From an uncultured Clostridia bacterium (GTDB lineage: Bacteria; Bacillota; Clostridia; UBA1381): 39,484 nt of DNA. The notes under the pieces are model-generated. The model was not told where the DNA came from. It did no database searches and saw only the letters and a program-made list of their open reading frames with translations. How positions within the stretch are numbered: the stretch's first letter is position 1; every line of letters begins with the position of its first letter. The DNA lies in contig CANPXG010000020.1 of the NCBI GenBank assembly GCA_947585795.1, positions 1-39,484 on the forward strand, in the 5' to 3' direction. The position numbers and the translations under genes are program-made. This document shows, in pieces, positions 7,483-16,032 of the stretch.

Positions 7483-8838
7483 ATGGAAAAAATATTCAAA
7501 CTAAAGGAGAACGGCACGACGGTCAAAACAGAGCTTGTCGCCGGTCTTACCACATTTTTGGCGATGGTGTACATACTGGCGGTCAACCCGTCCATACTCA
7601 CCGCGGCAGGTATGGAATCGGGCGCGGTCTTTACCGCGACGGCGGTATCGGCGTTTATAGCCTGTGTGTTTATGGCGTTCTTTGCCAACTACCCGATAGC
7701 ACTTGCGTCGGGCATGGGCTTAAACGCGTACTTCGCGTACTCTGTATGCGTGCCGATGGCGGAAGCCGGAATACAGGATCCGTGGCAGATCGCGCTGACT
7801 GCGGTACTGGTTGAAGGTATAGTTTTTATCATACTTTCATTCTTTAAATTCCGTGAAACGCTGGTAAACAAGGTACCCGCGAACCTCAAGTACGGCATAT
7901 CGGTAGGTATCGGTCTGTTTATCGTGATCGTGGGCTTAAAGGGCGCGAACATTGTTATACCGGACGAATCAACGCTTCTCGCGCTGGGCGACATATCATC
8001 ACCGCAGGTCGTTCTCGCACTTGTCGGTTTCCTCATTGTCGCCGCCCTGCACCACTATAAGGTGCCGGGGGATATTCTTATCGGAATACTCGCGACATGG
8101 GTACTCGGTATGATCGCGCAAGTGACAGGCTGGTACCAAGTTGACGCGGCTGCGGGCGCGACTTCACTGTTTCCGGACTTCTCGAACAATATACTCCCCG
8201 CCGCACCGTACTTCTTCAAATTTGATTTCACTTACGTGACAAGCCACATTATGGAATTTGCCGTAATAGTATTCTCATTCCTGTTCGTTGACTTGTTCAA
8301 CACTGTCGGTACGATCATCGGTGTCGCGGACAAGGGCGATATGCTTGACGAGAACGGCGATCTTCCGAGAGTCGGCGCGGTATTGATGGCTGACGCTGTC
8401 GGCACCGTCGCGGGCGCGTGCCTCGGCACATCTACCGTAACGAGCTACGTTGAGAGCAGCGCCGGCGTTGCACAGGGCGGACGTACGGGTCTTACGGCGC
8501 TCACGACGGGCGTACTGTTCCTTGCTGCACTCGTACTGTCACCAATATTCCTCGCGATACCGGGCTTTGCCACAGCTCCGGCACTGATGTTTGTTGGACT
8601 TTTAATGATGTCATCGGTTAAAAAAATGACGTTTGACGGCGACATAGCCGACGTTGCAAGCGGATTTATCGCGATCATAATGATGCCGTTTACGTATTCG
8701 ATCGCCAACGGTATCATGTTCGGCATACTTTCATGGGTGATTTTAAAGCTCTGCACGGGCAAGGTAAAGGAAATACACCCCATAATGTGGGTTTCAAGCG
8801 CACTGTTTGTTTTGAGAATTATAACCTTGATTATATAA
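7483..8838 (+). CDS. NCS2 family guanine/hypoxanthine permease
   Basis: This 451-residue membrane protein matches the AzgA/PbuG branch of NCS2 purine transporters, which import hypoxanthine, guanine or adenine with protons. The N-terminus FKLKENGTTVKTELVAGLTTFLAMVYILAVNP and the loop ALASGMGLNAYFAYSV (about 66-81) are diagnostic. The second repeat has FLFVDLFNTVGTIIGVA and the substrate-site GTSTVTSYVESSAGVAQGGRTG. About 12-14 hydrophobic segments fit the family. A promoter with an operator-like palindrome lies 37 bp upstream. A strong terminator follows at once, so the gene is monocistronic. Confidence 0.9.
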   Translation: MEKIFKLKENGTTVKTELVAGLTTFLAMVYILAVNPSILTAAGMESGAVFTATAVSAFIACVFMAFFANYPIALASGMGLNAYFAYSVCVPMAEAGIQDPWQIALTAVLVEGIVFIILSFFKFRETLVNKVPANLKYGISVGIGLFIVIVGLKGANIVIPDESTLLALGDISSPQVVLALVGFLIVAALHHYKVPGDILIGILATWVLGMIAQVTGWYQVDAAAGATSLFPDFSNNILPAAPYFFKFDFTYVTSHIMEFAVIVFSFLFVDLFNTVGTIIGVADKGDMLDENGDLPRVGAVLMADAVGTVAGACLGTSTVTSYVESSAGVAQGGRTGLTALTTGVLFLAALVLSPIFLAIPGFATAPALMFVGLLMMSSVKKMTFDGDIADVASGFIAIIMMPFTYSIANGIMFGILSWVILKLCTGKVKEIHPIMWVSSALFVLRIITLII

Positions 8839-8847
8839 CTACACATC

Positions 8848-8880
8848 AAAAAAGGCTTTGGAAAATTCCAAAGCCTTTTT
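8848..8880. terminator. Bidirectional terminator between permease and galE
   Basis: A long perfect stem (AAAAAGGCTTTGGA pairing with TCCAAAGCCTTTTT) has A-rich and T-rich flanks, so it works for the permease on the plus strand and galE on the minus strand. Confidence 0.9.
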
Positions 8881-8891
8881 ATATTATATTT

Positions 8892-9917
8892 TTATCCCTC
8901 AAATCCGTTAGGATGCGTTGACTGCCATCTCCAGCTGTCCTCACACATATCCTCTATATCGTACTTAGCTTCCCACTCAAGCTCCTTACGCGCCTTTTCG
9001 GGATCGGCGTAGCACTCGGCGATATCGCCGGGTCTGCGCGGATCTATCTGATACGGCAGCTCCTTACCGCAAGCCTTTGAAAACGCCTCGATTATCTGCA
9101 ATACACTGTAACCGTTACCCGTACCGAGGTTGTATATATGCACGCCCTCCTTGTTCGAGCAGTGCTCGATCGCCTTTACGTGACCTACCGCGAGGTCAAC
9201 GACGTGAATATAATCTCTCACGCCCGTACCGTCGGGAGTGGGATAGTCGTTACCGAACACATGCACCTTTTCGAGTTTACCGACAGCCACTTGAGCCACA
9301 TACGGAAGCAAATTATTGGGAATACCCTTCGGATCTTCACCCATTTTACCGCTTTTATGCGCGCCTATCGGGTTAAAATAACGAAGAAGCGTCACGCTGA
9401 GCTTCGGGTTAGCCTTTTGCGCGTCCGTCATGATACGCTCTATAAACAGCTTCGTCGTACCGTAAGGATTGGTCGTAAGAATTTTATCACCCTTGTTGTC
9501 GCTTTCGACTATAGGCACTCTTTCGGGATCGCCGTACACCGTCGCGGACGACGAGAATACGATGTTGTTACAGCCGTGCTTCTCCATCGCCTGCATCAGA
9601 TGCAGCGTGCCGGTTATATTGTTATCGTAGTACTTAAGCGGTATTCTCGTACTTTCACCGACCGCCTTCAAGCCCGCGAAATGTATGACCGCGTCTATTT
9701 TGTTCTCCGCGAACACCTTTTCCGTAGCGTCATAGTCGAGCAAATCGACCTTGTAGAACGGAAAATCCTTACCCGTAAGCTCTTTCACCGCGGCAAGGCA
9801 TTTCTCGCTCGCGTTGTAGAGGTTGTCCAGCACAATGATTTCATAACCCGCGTTCAAAAGCTCCACGCAGGTATGACTGCCGATATATCCGGCTCCGCCC
9901 GTTACCAGTATTTTCAT
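8892..9917 (-). CDS. galE: UDP-glucose 4-epimerase
   Basis: GalE interconverts UDP-glucose and UDP-galactose with bound NAD, in the Leloir pathway and for envelope sugars. The Rossmann glycine motif TGGAGYIGSH is at residues 7-16. The catalytic serine/threonine region is FSSSATVYG, with Tyr152 and Lys156 in NPYGTTK. RYFNPIGAH and the C-terminal PRRPGDIAECYADP are GalE signatures. At 341 residues it is full length. The start is preceded by GGGAGGA. It converges on the permease gene across a shared terminator. No other gal genes are present. Confidence 0.94.
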   Translation of the reverse strand: MKILVTGGAGYIGSHTCVELLNAGYEIIVLDNLYNASEKCLAAVKELTGKDFPFYKVDLLDYDATEKVFAENKIDAVIHFAGLKAVGESTRIPLKYYDNNITGTLHLMQAMEKHGCNNIVFSSSATVYGDPERVPIVESDNKGDKILTTNPYGTTKLFIERIMTDAQKANPKLSVTLLRYFNPIGAHKSGKMGEDPKGIPNNLLPYVAQVAVGKLEKVHVFGNDYPTPDGTGVRDYIHVVDLAVGHVKAIEHCSNKEGVHIYNLGTGNGYSVLQIIEAFSKACGKELPYQIDPRRPGDIAECYADPEKARKELEWEAKYDIEDMCEDSWRWQSTHPNGFEG

Positions 9918-9990
9918 ATACGTTTCCTCCCGTAAATTTTATTCTGATACTATTATATACCAATCACGCGTATTTTTCAATACTCAAATA

Positions 9991-12399
9991 TCACGCTCCA
10001 AAAAATTCGTTCGCGTAATGCACGGACGAGAGCGCGTCGGGGCAGTACTTGTCCGCGCCTATCATATCGGCGTACTCCTGCGTCAAAACCGCGCCGCCTA
10101 CCCATATTTTCGCGTCAAGACCCGCTTCGCGTACGGCTTTTATCGTTTCCTCCATGCTCACGACCGTCGTCGTCATAAGCGCCGACAGCCCGCATAGGTG
10201 AATATCGTTATCCTTAAGCGCTTTTACGATCACCTCCGGCGGCACGTCCTTACCCAAATCATACACCTCGTAGCCGTAATTTTCCAAAAGCACCTTTACT
10301 ATATTTTTGCCGATGTCGTGAATGTCGCCCTTCACCGTCGCGACGGCGATCTTACCCTTACTTTTTTGCGCCTGTCCCGACGAGGCTATACGTTCCTTGA
10401 TCGCGTCGAACGCGTTCGATACCGTTTCCGCGCTCATCATAAGCTGCGGCAAAAACATCGTTCCCTTTTCAAACTCACGCCCGACGACGTTCAAAGCCTC
10501 CACGAGAACGTTGTTCACTATATCCATAGGCTCCGCTGTTTCAAGCTGCTTCACCGTTTCACCGTACGCCGCGTCCTTAAGTCCCTTTACGATTATGTCA
10601 AACAGCGGGTTTATGTTTTCCGCTTTTTCCTCCGTCTTATTTTCACGCGTCACCGTCGTTTCCGACTTCGTGCCCGCGTACGCCGCAACGTAATCCGCGC
10701 AGTCACGGTCATGGCACGAAAGCGCCATGTACGCGCGGTACGTGTTCATCATCGCGTCGGCGCAAGGGTTTATTATGCAAGCGTCAAGTCCCGAATGGAG
10801 CGCGAGCGCGAAGAATGTGCCGTTTACTATCTCGCGGCGCGGCAGCCCGAACGATATGTTCGACACGCCGAGCGTCGTGCAAAGTCCAAGCTCTTTTTTT
10901 ATTTTCGCAAGCGCCTTGATCGTTTCCGCAGACTCTTTCTGCTGCGCCGATATTGTGAGCGTCAGCGCGTCCATTACGAGGTTTTTGGGCTTTATGCCGT
11001 ACTCTTCGGCGCGCGACCGTATTTTTTTCGCTATTTCCACGCGCTTGTCCGCTGTCGGCGGTATGCCGTTTTCGTCAAGACACAGTCCGACGAGTACGCC
11101 GCCGTATTTTTTCACGATCGGCATAATAGCCCGTATGCTTTCCTCCTTGCCGTTCACGGAATTTACCATCGGCTTACCGTTGTATATCCTCATGGCGCGC
11201 TCGACCGTCGCGGGATCTGAGCTGTCTATCTGCAGCGGCAGATTTACAGCCGCGCTTATCGCCTTAACGGCGCGCTCCATCATCGCGCATTCGTCTATTT
11301 CGGGCAATCCGACGTTCACGTCGAGTATATGCGCGCCCGCGTCACGCTGTGCAAACGCCTCGCCGAGAATATAGTTAATATCACCGCCGCGCAGCGCTTC
11401 CTTAAACTTTTTCTTACCCGTCGGGTTTATTCTCTCACCGACGATTTTCGGCGAATCACCGAGCACGACGGTCTTTGAGTACGACGCGACGACGGTGATG
11501 TTCTTTTCCTCCACGATAGGCTTATACGAGCCACACCGTTCCACGAGGCGGCGTATATGCTTCGGCGTTGTGCCGCAGCAGCCGCCCAGTACCGACGCGC
11601 CGAGCCGCGCCATCGGCTCGCACTCGTCCGCGAAATCATCGGGAGTAACGCTGTACACTGTTTTGCCGTTCTCTATCTGAGGCAGTCCGGCGTTCGGCTG
11701 AGCCATTATGGGTATCGAAGAAACAGCCGCAAGCTCCTCCATCATCTCGCCTATCTGTTTCGGACCAAGACCGCAGTTTATACCGACACAGTCAACGCCC
11801 AAGCCCTCCATGATCGCCGACATGACCTTAACGTCGCCGCCCGTGAGCGTCTTATGGCTCTCGTCGAACGTCATTGTGCAGAACACGGGGAGCGAAGTGT
11901 TTTCCTTCACCGCCAGCACAGCCGCCTTCGCTTCGAGCGTGTCAGACATCGTTTCGATTATAACAAGATCCGCGCCGCATTGTTGCGCCGTGACCGCCGT
12001 TCTTTTGAAGGCGGTGTAGCAATCGTCAAAGGAAAGCGAGCCAAGCGGCTCCAAAAGTTGTCCGCAGGGACCTATATCGAACGCGACAAAGCGCGGCTTG
12101 TCCTCCGATTGGTACTTATTGACCGCCTTACGCGCCGCGCCCACAGCCGCCGCCGTCACCATTTCCATGCTTATATCCGAATTGAATTTAAGCGGATTTA
12201 ACCCGAACGTGTTCGTCGTTACGACGTCCGCGCCCGCGTCAAGGTATTCGCAGTGTATTTTTTCTATAAGCTCGGGCTTGCTTACGTTAAGCAACTCCGG
12301 TATTTCTCCCGCGCCCATACCGTATTGTTGGAGTATGGTTCCCATTCCGCCGTCGAAAAACAAAATTTTTTCGCCGAGCAGCTTGCGTATATCACTCAT
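9991..12399 (-). CDS. metH: B12-dependent methionine synthase lacking the reactivation domain
   Basis: MetH transfers a methyl group from methyltetrahydrofolate to homocysteine through cobalamin. The order is homocysteine domain (about 1-300; zinc ligands Cys209, Cys274 and Cys275 in GINCG and GGCCGTTP), pterin domain (about 315-580; GERINPTGKKKF and DVNVGLPEIDE), helical cap (about 595-670) and B12 Rossmann domain (about 680-802). The cobalt-ligating His694 is in GDIHDIGKN. The SAM-binding reactivation domain of E. coli MetH is absent, as is usual in short Bacillota forms. The start at 12399, with AAAGGA upstream, is preferred to an in-frame ATG 42 bp earlier. Its promoter carries an inverted repeat. 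Confidence 0.93.
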   Translation of the reverse strand: MSDIRKLLGEKILFFDGGMGTILQQYGMGAGEIPELLNVSKPELIEKIHCEYLDAGADVVTTNTFGLNPLKFNSDISMEMVTAAAVGAARKAVNKYQSEDKPRFVAFDIGPCGQLLEPLGSLSFDDCYTAFKRTAVTAQQCGADLVIIETMSDTLEAKAAVLAVKENTSLPVFCTMTFDESHKTLTGGDVKVMSAIMEGLGVDCVGINCGLGPKQIGEMMEELAAVSSIPIMAQPNAGLPQIENGKTVYSVTPDDFADECEPMARLGASVLGGCCGTTPKHIRRLVERCGSYKPIVEEKNITVVASYSKTVVLGDSPKIVGERINPTGKKKFKEALRGGDINYILGEAFAQRDAGAHILDVNVGLPEIDECAMMERAVKAISAAVNLPLQIDSSDPATVERAMRIYNGKPMVNSVNGKEESIRAIMPIVKKYGGVLVGLCLDENGIPPTADKRVEIAKKIRSRAEEYGIKPKNLVMDALTLTISAQQKESAETIKALAKIKKELGLCTTLGVSNISFGLPRREIVNGTFFALALHSGLDACIINPCADAMMNTYRAYMALSCHDRDCADYVAAYAGTKSETTVTRENKTEEKAENINPLFDIIVKGLKDAAYGETVKQLETAEPMDIVNNVLVEALNVVGREFEKGTMFLPQLMMSAETVSNAFDAIKERIASSGQAQKSKGKIAVATVKGDIHDIGKNIVKVLLENYGYEVYDLGKDVPPEVIVKALKDNDIHLCGLSALMTTTVVSMEETIKAVREAGLDAKIWVGGAVLTQEYADMIGADKYCPDALSSVHYANEFFGA

Positions 12400-12431
12400 T
12401 TGATTTATCCTTTCATTAAGCTGTTTTATTA

Positions 12432-12460
12432 AGTTTATCATAAGCTGATAAATTTTTCAA
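12432..12460 (-). promoter_or_regulatory. metH promoter with inverted-repeat spacer
   Basis: Read on the minus strand, TTGAAA (12455-12460) and TAAACT (12432-12437) are 17 bp apart. The inverted repeat TTATCA-N5-TGATAA (12435-12451) fills most of the spacer and may be an operator. No SAM riboswitch is visible. Confidence 0.6.
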
Positions 12461-12474
12461 TGTAATATGAGTTA

Positions 12475-12503
12475 TTGACTGTAAAATTTATTTATGTTAA
12501 AAT
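12475..12503 (+). promoter_or_regulatory. Promoter of the HPt gene
   Basis: TTGACT (12475-12480) and TAAAAT (12498-12503) are separated by 17 bp. It is divergent from, and does not overlap, the metH promoter. Confidence 0.7.
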
Positions 12504-12539
12504 TATGGGTGTACATTATTAAAAAAGGAGGACGCGTTT

Positions 12540-12890
12540 ATGAATTTAAAGGAATTTTATGAATACATTGAGGGAGATTATGCGGACGTTACCGCGCGGC
12601 TTATGGGCGAAAAGCTTACGGAACGCTTTGTGCTTAAGTTTCTTGACGATCCGAGCTACGACTTGCTCTGCTCATCTCTTGACGCGGGCAACAACGAGGA
12701 AGCGTTTCGCGCCGCGCACACAATTAAGGGCGTGTCGCAGAACTTAAGCTTTACCAAGCTTTACGAATCGAGCAGCGTCCTTTCGGACGAGCTTCGGGGC
12801 GGCGGCAGCGCCAACGCGGAAACGGTAGAGCGCGTGAAGTCCGACTACCTAAAGACGGTGGACGCGGTGAAAAAACTCAAAGCGGACTGA
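12540..12890 (+). CDS. Orphan HPt (histidine phosphotransfer) protein
   Basis: This 116-residue all-helical protein is a stand-alone HPt domain that relays phosphate between a hybrid histidine kinase and a response regulator. The phosphorylatable His60 lies in FRAAHTIKGVSQNLSF, the canonical HPt helix. The final helices (ETVERVKSDYLKTVDAVKKL) complete the four-helix bundle. No kinase or receiver gene is nearby, so the partner is unknown. It has a strong ribosome site (AAAAGGAGG), its own promoter and a strong terminator, so it is a single-gene unit. Confidence 0.85.
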   Translation: MNLKEFYEYIEGDYADVTARLMGEKLTERFVLKFLDDPSYDLLCSSLDAGNNEEAFRAAHTIKGVSQNLSFTKLYESSSVLSDELRGGGSANAETVERVKSDYLKTVDAVKKLKAD

Positions 12891-12908
12891 TTTTTATCAG
12901 ATAACTGC

Positions 12909-12951
12909 AAGGAAAGTGTCCGAGCCTTTAAAACTCGGACACTTTCCTTTT
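12909..12951. terminator. Bidirectional terminator between HPt gene and cysK
   Basis: The 16-bp stem AAGGAAAGTGTCCGAG pairs perfectly with CTCGGACACTTTCCTT around a 9-nt loop, with T/A tracts on both sides. It serves the two convergent genes. Confidence 0.9.
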
Positions 12952-12983
12952 GCGTATACAGTAACAATATTCATTATTGCGCC

Positions 12984-13916
12984 TTAGTCGCTGAACATCG
13001 GTGTTGACAAATATCTTTCGCCCGTATCGGGGAGCAAAGCGACTATTGTTTTACCCTTATTTTCGGGACGCTTCGCAAGCTCTGAAGCCGCCCATACCGC
13101 CGCGCCCGAGGAAATACCGACGAGCATACCCTCCGTGCGCGCGATTGCCTTTCCTGTCTTGAACGCGTCGTCGTTTTCGACCTTTATAATTTCATCGTAA
13201 ATTTCGGTGTTGAGAGTGTCGGGAACGAAGCCCGCGCCAATACCCTGGATCTTATGCGCGCCCGCTTTACCCTCGGACAGTACCGGTGACGAGGCGGGTT
13301 CGACCGCCACGATTTTAATATCGGGGTTCTTTGACTTTAAGTACTCACCCACGCCCGAAAGCGTGCCGCCCGTGCCGACGCCCGCGACGAATATGTCAAC
13401 ATTGCCGTCGGTATCCTCCCATATCTCCGGACCTGTTGTCGCCTTGTGATAAGCGGGGTTCGCGGGGTTGGTGAACTGACTCGGAATAAAGCTTCCCGGC
13501 GTTTCCTTTGAAAGCTCCTCCGCCTTTGCGATAGCACCCTTCATACCCTGTGAACCGTCGGTCAAAACAAGCTCCGCGCCGTAGGCTTTAAGCAGGTTTC
13601 TACGCTCGATACTCATCGTTTCGGGCATCGTGATTATGATTTTATAGCCTCTCGCGGCGGCTACCGAGGCAAGACCTATACCCGTGTTACCCGAGGTCGG
13701 CTCGATTATTACGCTGCCCTTCTTGAGCTTACCCGTTTTCTCCGCGTCGTCTATCATCGCCTTTGCGATCCTGTCCTTTACGCTGCCCGCAGGATTAAAA
13801 TACTCGAGCTTCGCAATGACTTTTGCCTCCAAACCGTAGGCTTTACCGTACTTTTCCAACTCAAGCAGCGGCGTTTTTCCTATCAAATCGGTTATTGTTT
13901 TATATATTTTTGACAC
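12984..13916 (-). CDS. cysK: Cysteine synthase A (O-acetylserine sulfhydrylase)
   Basis: CysK joins sulfide to O-acetylserine to give cysteine, using PLP. The PLP lysine is Lys47 in [11 protein letters not shown]. The substrate loop [12 protein letters not shown] and the phosphate loop [10 protein letters not shown] are intact, and the C-terminus shows [11 protein letters not shown]. At 310 residues it is full length. The start codon is GTG at 13914-13916, preceded by AGAAGGA. It lies 78 bp downstream of metY on the same strand, so sulfide-fixing steps for cysteine and homocysteine are probably co-transcribed. cysE is not present. Confidence 0.93.
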   Translation of the reverse strand: MSKIYKTITDLIGKTPLLELEKYGKAYGLEAKVIAKLEYFNPAGSVKDRIAKAMIDDAEKTGKLKKGSVIIEPTSGNTGIGLASVAAARGYKIIITMPETMSIERRNLLKAYGAELVLTDGSQGMKGAIAKAEELSKETPGSFIPSQFTNPANPAYHKATTGPEIWEDTDGNVDIFVAGVGTGGTLSGVGEYLKSKNPDIKIVAVEPASSPVLSEGKAGAHKIQGIGAGFVPDTLNTEIYDEIIKVENDDAFKTGKAIARTEGMLVGISSGAAVWAASELAKRPENKGKTIVALLPDTGERYLSTPMFSD

Positions 13917-13994
13917 TTTTTATTCCTTCTTTCTCACTTTTTACACCTAAATCTTAATAACACACATAATTGTTACGACAACATTGTACCACAA

Positions 13995-15284
13995 TTATCC
14001 GACCGCGTCAAACGCGTCACCGAGCGCGGCGATCAAGTCGTCAACATTTTCCGTTCCGATCGAAAGTCTTATCGTGTTCGGCTTTATGCCCTGCTCCGCA
14101 AGCTCCTCATCATTGCACTGTGAATGTGTCGTCGTTGCCGGATGTATAACGAGCGATTTTGAGTCCGCAACGTTCGCGAGAAGTGAAAATATCTCAAGAT
14201 TGTCAATGAACTTATGCGCTTCCTCAATTCCGCCCTTTATCTCGAACGTAAATATGCTGCCGCCGCCGTTGGGGAGATACTTTTTGTAAAGCTCGTGGCT
14301 CGGCTCCGACGGAAGCGACGGATGGTGCACCGCCTCAACTTGCGGGTGACTGTTAAGATACTCAACGATTTTAAGCGCGTTTTCCACGTGACGCTCAACT
14401 CGCAGCGACAGCGTTTCAAGTCCCTGCAGGAACAAGAACGCGTGGAACGGAGAAAGCGTCGCGCCCGTGTCACGCAAAAGTATCGCGCGTATGTACGTCA
14501 CAAACGCGACCGGACCTACCGCCGCGGTAAAGCTTACACCGTGATACGACGGGTTCGGCTCAACAAACTGCGGGAACTTACCCGATGCCGCCCAGTCAAA
14601 CTTACCGCTGTCAACGATAACGCCGCCTATCGCCGTACCGTGACCGCCTATAAACTTCGTTGCGCTGTGCACGACTATATCCGCGCCGTACTCAATAGGT
14701 CTTACGAGATACGGAGTCGCGAACGTCGAATCGACAACAAGCGGAATATTATGCTTATGCGCCACTGCCGCGACAGCTTCAATATCGATAAGATTTGAGT
14801 GAGGGTTACCAAGCGTTTCTATAAATATCGCTCTCGTGTTATCCTGAATCGCCGCCTCGAACGAACCCTCGACCTCGGGATCAACAAACGTCGTCGTAAT
14901 TCCGTAAGCGGGGAGCGTATGCTCAAACAAATTGTACGTGCCGCCGTAAATCGTCTTTGACGCGACAACATGACCGCCGCCCAGCGCAAGCGCCTCTATC
15001 GTGTACGTGATAGCCGCCGCACCCGAAGCCGTCGCGAGCGCACCCGCGCCGCCCTCGAGAGCCGCTATTCTCTGCTCAAAAATATCCTGTGTCGGGTTTG
15101 TAAGTCTGCCGTAGATGTTACCCGCGTCACGCAGACCGAAACGGTCAGCCGCGTGCTGTGAGTTGTGGAAAACATACGAGGTCGTCGCGTAAATCGGGAC
15201 AGCTCTCGAGTCCGTGACCGCGTCCGCGTTTTCCTGTCCTATATGTAATTGCTTTGTTTCAAATTTCCATTCTCTGTTTGCCAT
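13995..15284 (-). CDS. metY: O-acetylhomoserine sulfhydrylase
   Basis: This PLP enzyme (Cys/Met metabolism family) makes homocysteine from O-acetylhomoserine and sulfide. The schiff-base lysine is Lys210 in VVHSATKFIGGHGT. The N-terminus (FETKQLHIGQENADAVTDSRAVPIY, shown here only as a family signature) and SYVFHNSQHAADRFGL are typical of OAH sulfhydrylases rather than cystathionine gamma-synthases, as is the length of 429. With metH and cysK it completes sulfide to methionine. Upstream is a near-consensus promoter and a leader of about 165 nt. The ribosome site is AGAGGT. Confidence 0.92.
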   Translation of the reverse strand: MANREWKFETKQLHIGQENADAVTDSRAVPIYATTSYVFHNSQHAADRFGLRDAGNIYGRLTNPTQDIFEQRIAALEGGAGALATASGAAAITYTIEALALGGGHVVASKTIYGGTYNLFEHTLPAYGITTTFVDPEVEGSFEAAIQDNTRAIFIETLGNPHSNLIDIEAVAAVAHKHNIPLVVDSTFATPYLVRPIEYGADIVVHSATKFIGGHGTAIGGVIVDSGKFDWAASGKFPQFVEPNPSYHGVSFTAAVGPVAFVTYIRAILLRDTGATLSPFHAFLFLQGLETLSLRVERHVENALKIVEYLNSHPQVEAVHHPSLPSEPSHELYKKYLPNGGGSIFTFEIKGGIEEAHKFIDNLEIFSLLANVADSKSLVIHPATTTHSQCNDEELAEQGIKPNTIRLSIGTENVDDLIAALGDAFDAVG

Positions 15285-15450
15285 TTTAATTTACCTCTTT
15301 TCGTTTTTATATAATTAATACGGTTTTATTCTTAATTTTGCCTTACCTTACATTCGACAGTATGACATTCGTCCACTGTATATGTTATTCAAAAAGTCAG
15401 CTTTCATGCCGTTCACACTCCATTCTTATATTTCCCATGGATTTACTATG
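15285..15450 (-). other. Untranslated leader of metY
   Basis: The metY transcript should start near 15450, leaving about 165 nt of leader. It contains the repeated word CGAATGT and an ACAGT/ACTGT inverted pair, but no terminator. I see no match to SAM-I, SAM-II or T-box consensus sequences. A possible uncoupled short reading frame (MECERHES) lacks a ribosome site. Function, if any, is unknown. Confidence 0.4.
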
Positions 15451-15456
15451 ATTTGT

Positions 15457-15484
15457 ATTATACCATATATTTACCGTTTGTCAA
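15457..15484 (-). promoter_or_regulatory. Promoter of metY
   Basis: On the minus strand, perfect TTGACA (15479-15484) and TATAAT (15457-15462) hexamers are separated by 16 bp, preceded by TGG at the -10. Confidence 0.8.
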
Positions 15485-15523
15485 TAGGTTTTACGGAAAT
15501 TTTTTTAAAATTTTTTTCGGAAC

Positions 15524-15549
15524 AAAAAAGAGCAACACACACGTTGCTC
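15524..15549 (-). terminator. Terminator after the antitoxin gene
   Basis: On the minus strand, GAGCAAC pairs with GTTGCTC around a 6-nt loop and is followed by six T residues. It ends the antitoxin transcript before the metY promoter. Confidence 0.8.
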
Positions 15550-15568
15550 CCAAAACCGCATTTACGCT

Positions 15569-15856
15569 TTACTTTTTCGCATTGATCGGAACGATCGAGA
15601 TAGTATAACCCAACGGATTTAACACCTTAAACAAGGTATCGATTTGCGGCGTTGTTTTCATACTTTCAAGCCTTGCGATTGCGGGTTGTTTTACTCCGCT
15701 TAACCGGGCAAGCTCCCGCTGCGACAATCCCTTTTGCTCACGAGCCTCGACCATTTTACCGATAAGCTCGATTTCAAAGTTTATTTTTTCTCTCTCGGCG
15801 GGTGATACCCTTTCTTCATCGTTCATATACTCGGAAAATGTTTTTACCTGTTTCAT
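15569..15856 (-). CDS. HigA-type XRE antitoxin, solitary
   Basis: The 95-residue protein has an XRE helix-turn-helix: GLSQRELARLSGVKQPAIARLE (about 43-64) with a C-terminal strand GYTISIVPI. This is the typical form of HigA antitoxins encoded after a HigB/Gp49-like toxin. The ATG overlaps the TGA of the toxin remnant (ATGA), which is the normal coupling in such operons. Because the toxin is gutted, the antitoxin now stands alone. It may still repress its own promoter through the nearby palindrome, or protect against related toxins. Confidence 0.8.
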   Translation of the reverse strand: MKQVKTFSEYMNDEERVSPAEREKINFEIELIGKMVEAREQKGLSQRELARLSGVKQPAIARLESMKTTPQIDTLFKVLNPLGYTISIVPINAKK

Positions 15857-15950
15857 ACATTATCATTCCTTTCCAAAAAATCCTTGAGATTATGTTTTGC
15901 CTTTCCGATTTCCCGTTCCTGTCATAATAAAACTCTACCTCATACAACAC
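15853..15950 (-). pseudogene. HigB/Gp49-like toxin remnant with internal deletion
   Basis: Only the two ends of a HigB-type toxin gene remain. The first frame reads LYEVEFYYDRNGKSE, the family N-terminus. A second frame reads REIGKAKHNLKDFLERND and then stops, which is the family C-terminus. They meet at CGGGAAATCGG, where both frames can be read, so roughly 250 bp of the middle appear to be missing and the frame is shifted. A ribosome site (AGAAGG) remains in front of a GTG/TTG start, and the stop still overlaps the antitoxin start. The family assignment rests on recalled consensus. Confidence 0.65.
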
Positions 15951-15965
15951 CCACACCTTCTTTCT

Positions 15966-15990
15966 ATTATATGATAACATATTTGTTATC
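15966..15990 (-). promoter_or_regulatory. Operator and -10 of the toxin-antitoxin remnant
   Basis: The inverted repeat GATAACA-N4-TGTTATC (15973-15990) lies one bp from a TATAAT -10 (15966-15971, minus strand). This fits autorepression by a HigA-type protein. The -35 is poor. Confidence 0.6.
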
Positions 15991-16032
15991 GTTAGTCAAT
16001 ATATTTAATAAATTTTCACGTAAAAATATCCC

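Noticed and set aside
10198-11220. Long open frames opposite metH, and similar ones opposite the GTPase-NYN, GH43 and PL11 genes
   Set aside because: They are antisense shadows rich in Arg, His and Val, with no ribosome sites or domain signatures; the GC-biased third codon positions of the real genes explain them.
12400-15450. SAM riboswitch or T-box before metH, cysK or metY
   Set aside because: The leaders were read for the SAM-I core and the T-box GGTGGTACCGCG-type motif; neither is present.
15382-15585. Plus-strand 67-codon frame in the metY leader region
   Set aside because: It lacks a ribosome site, runs over a promoter and a terminator on the other strand, and shows no family pattern.
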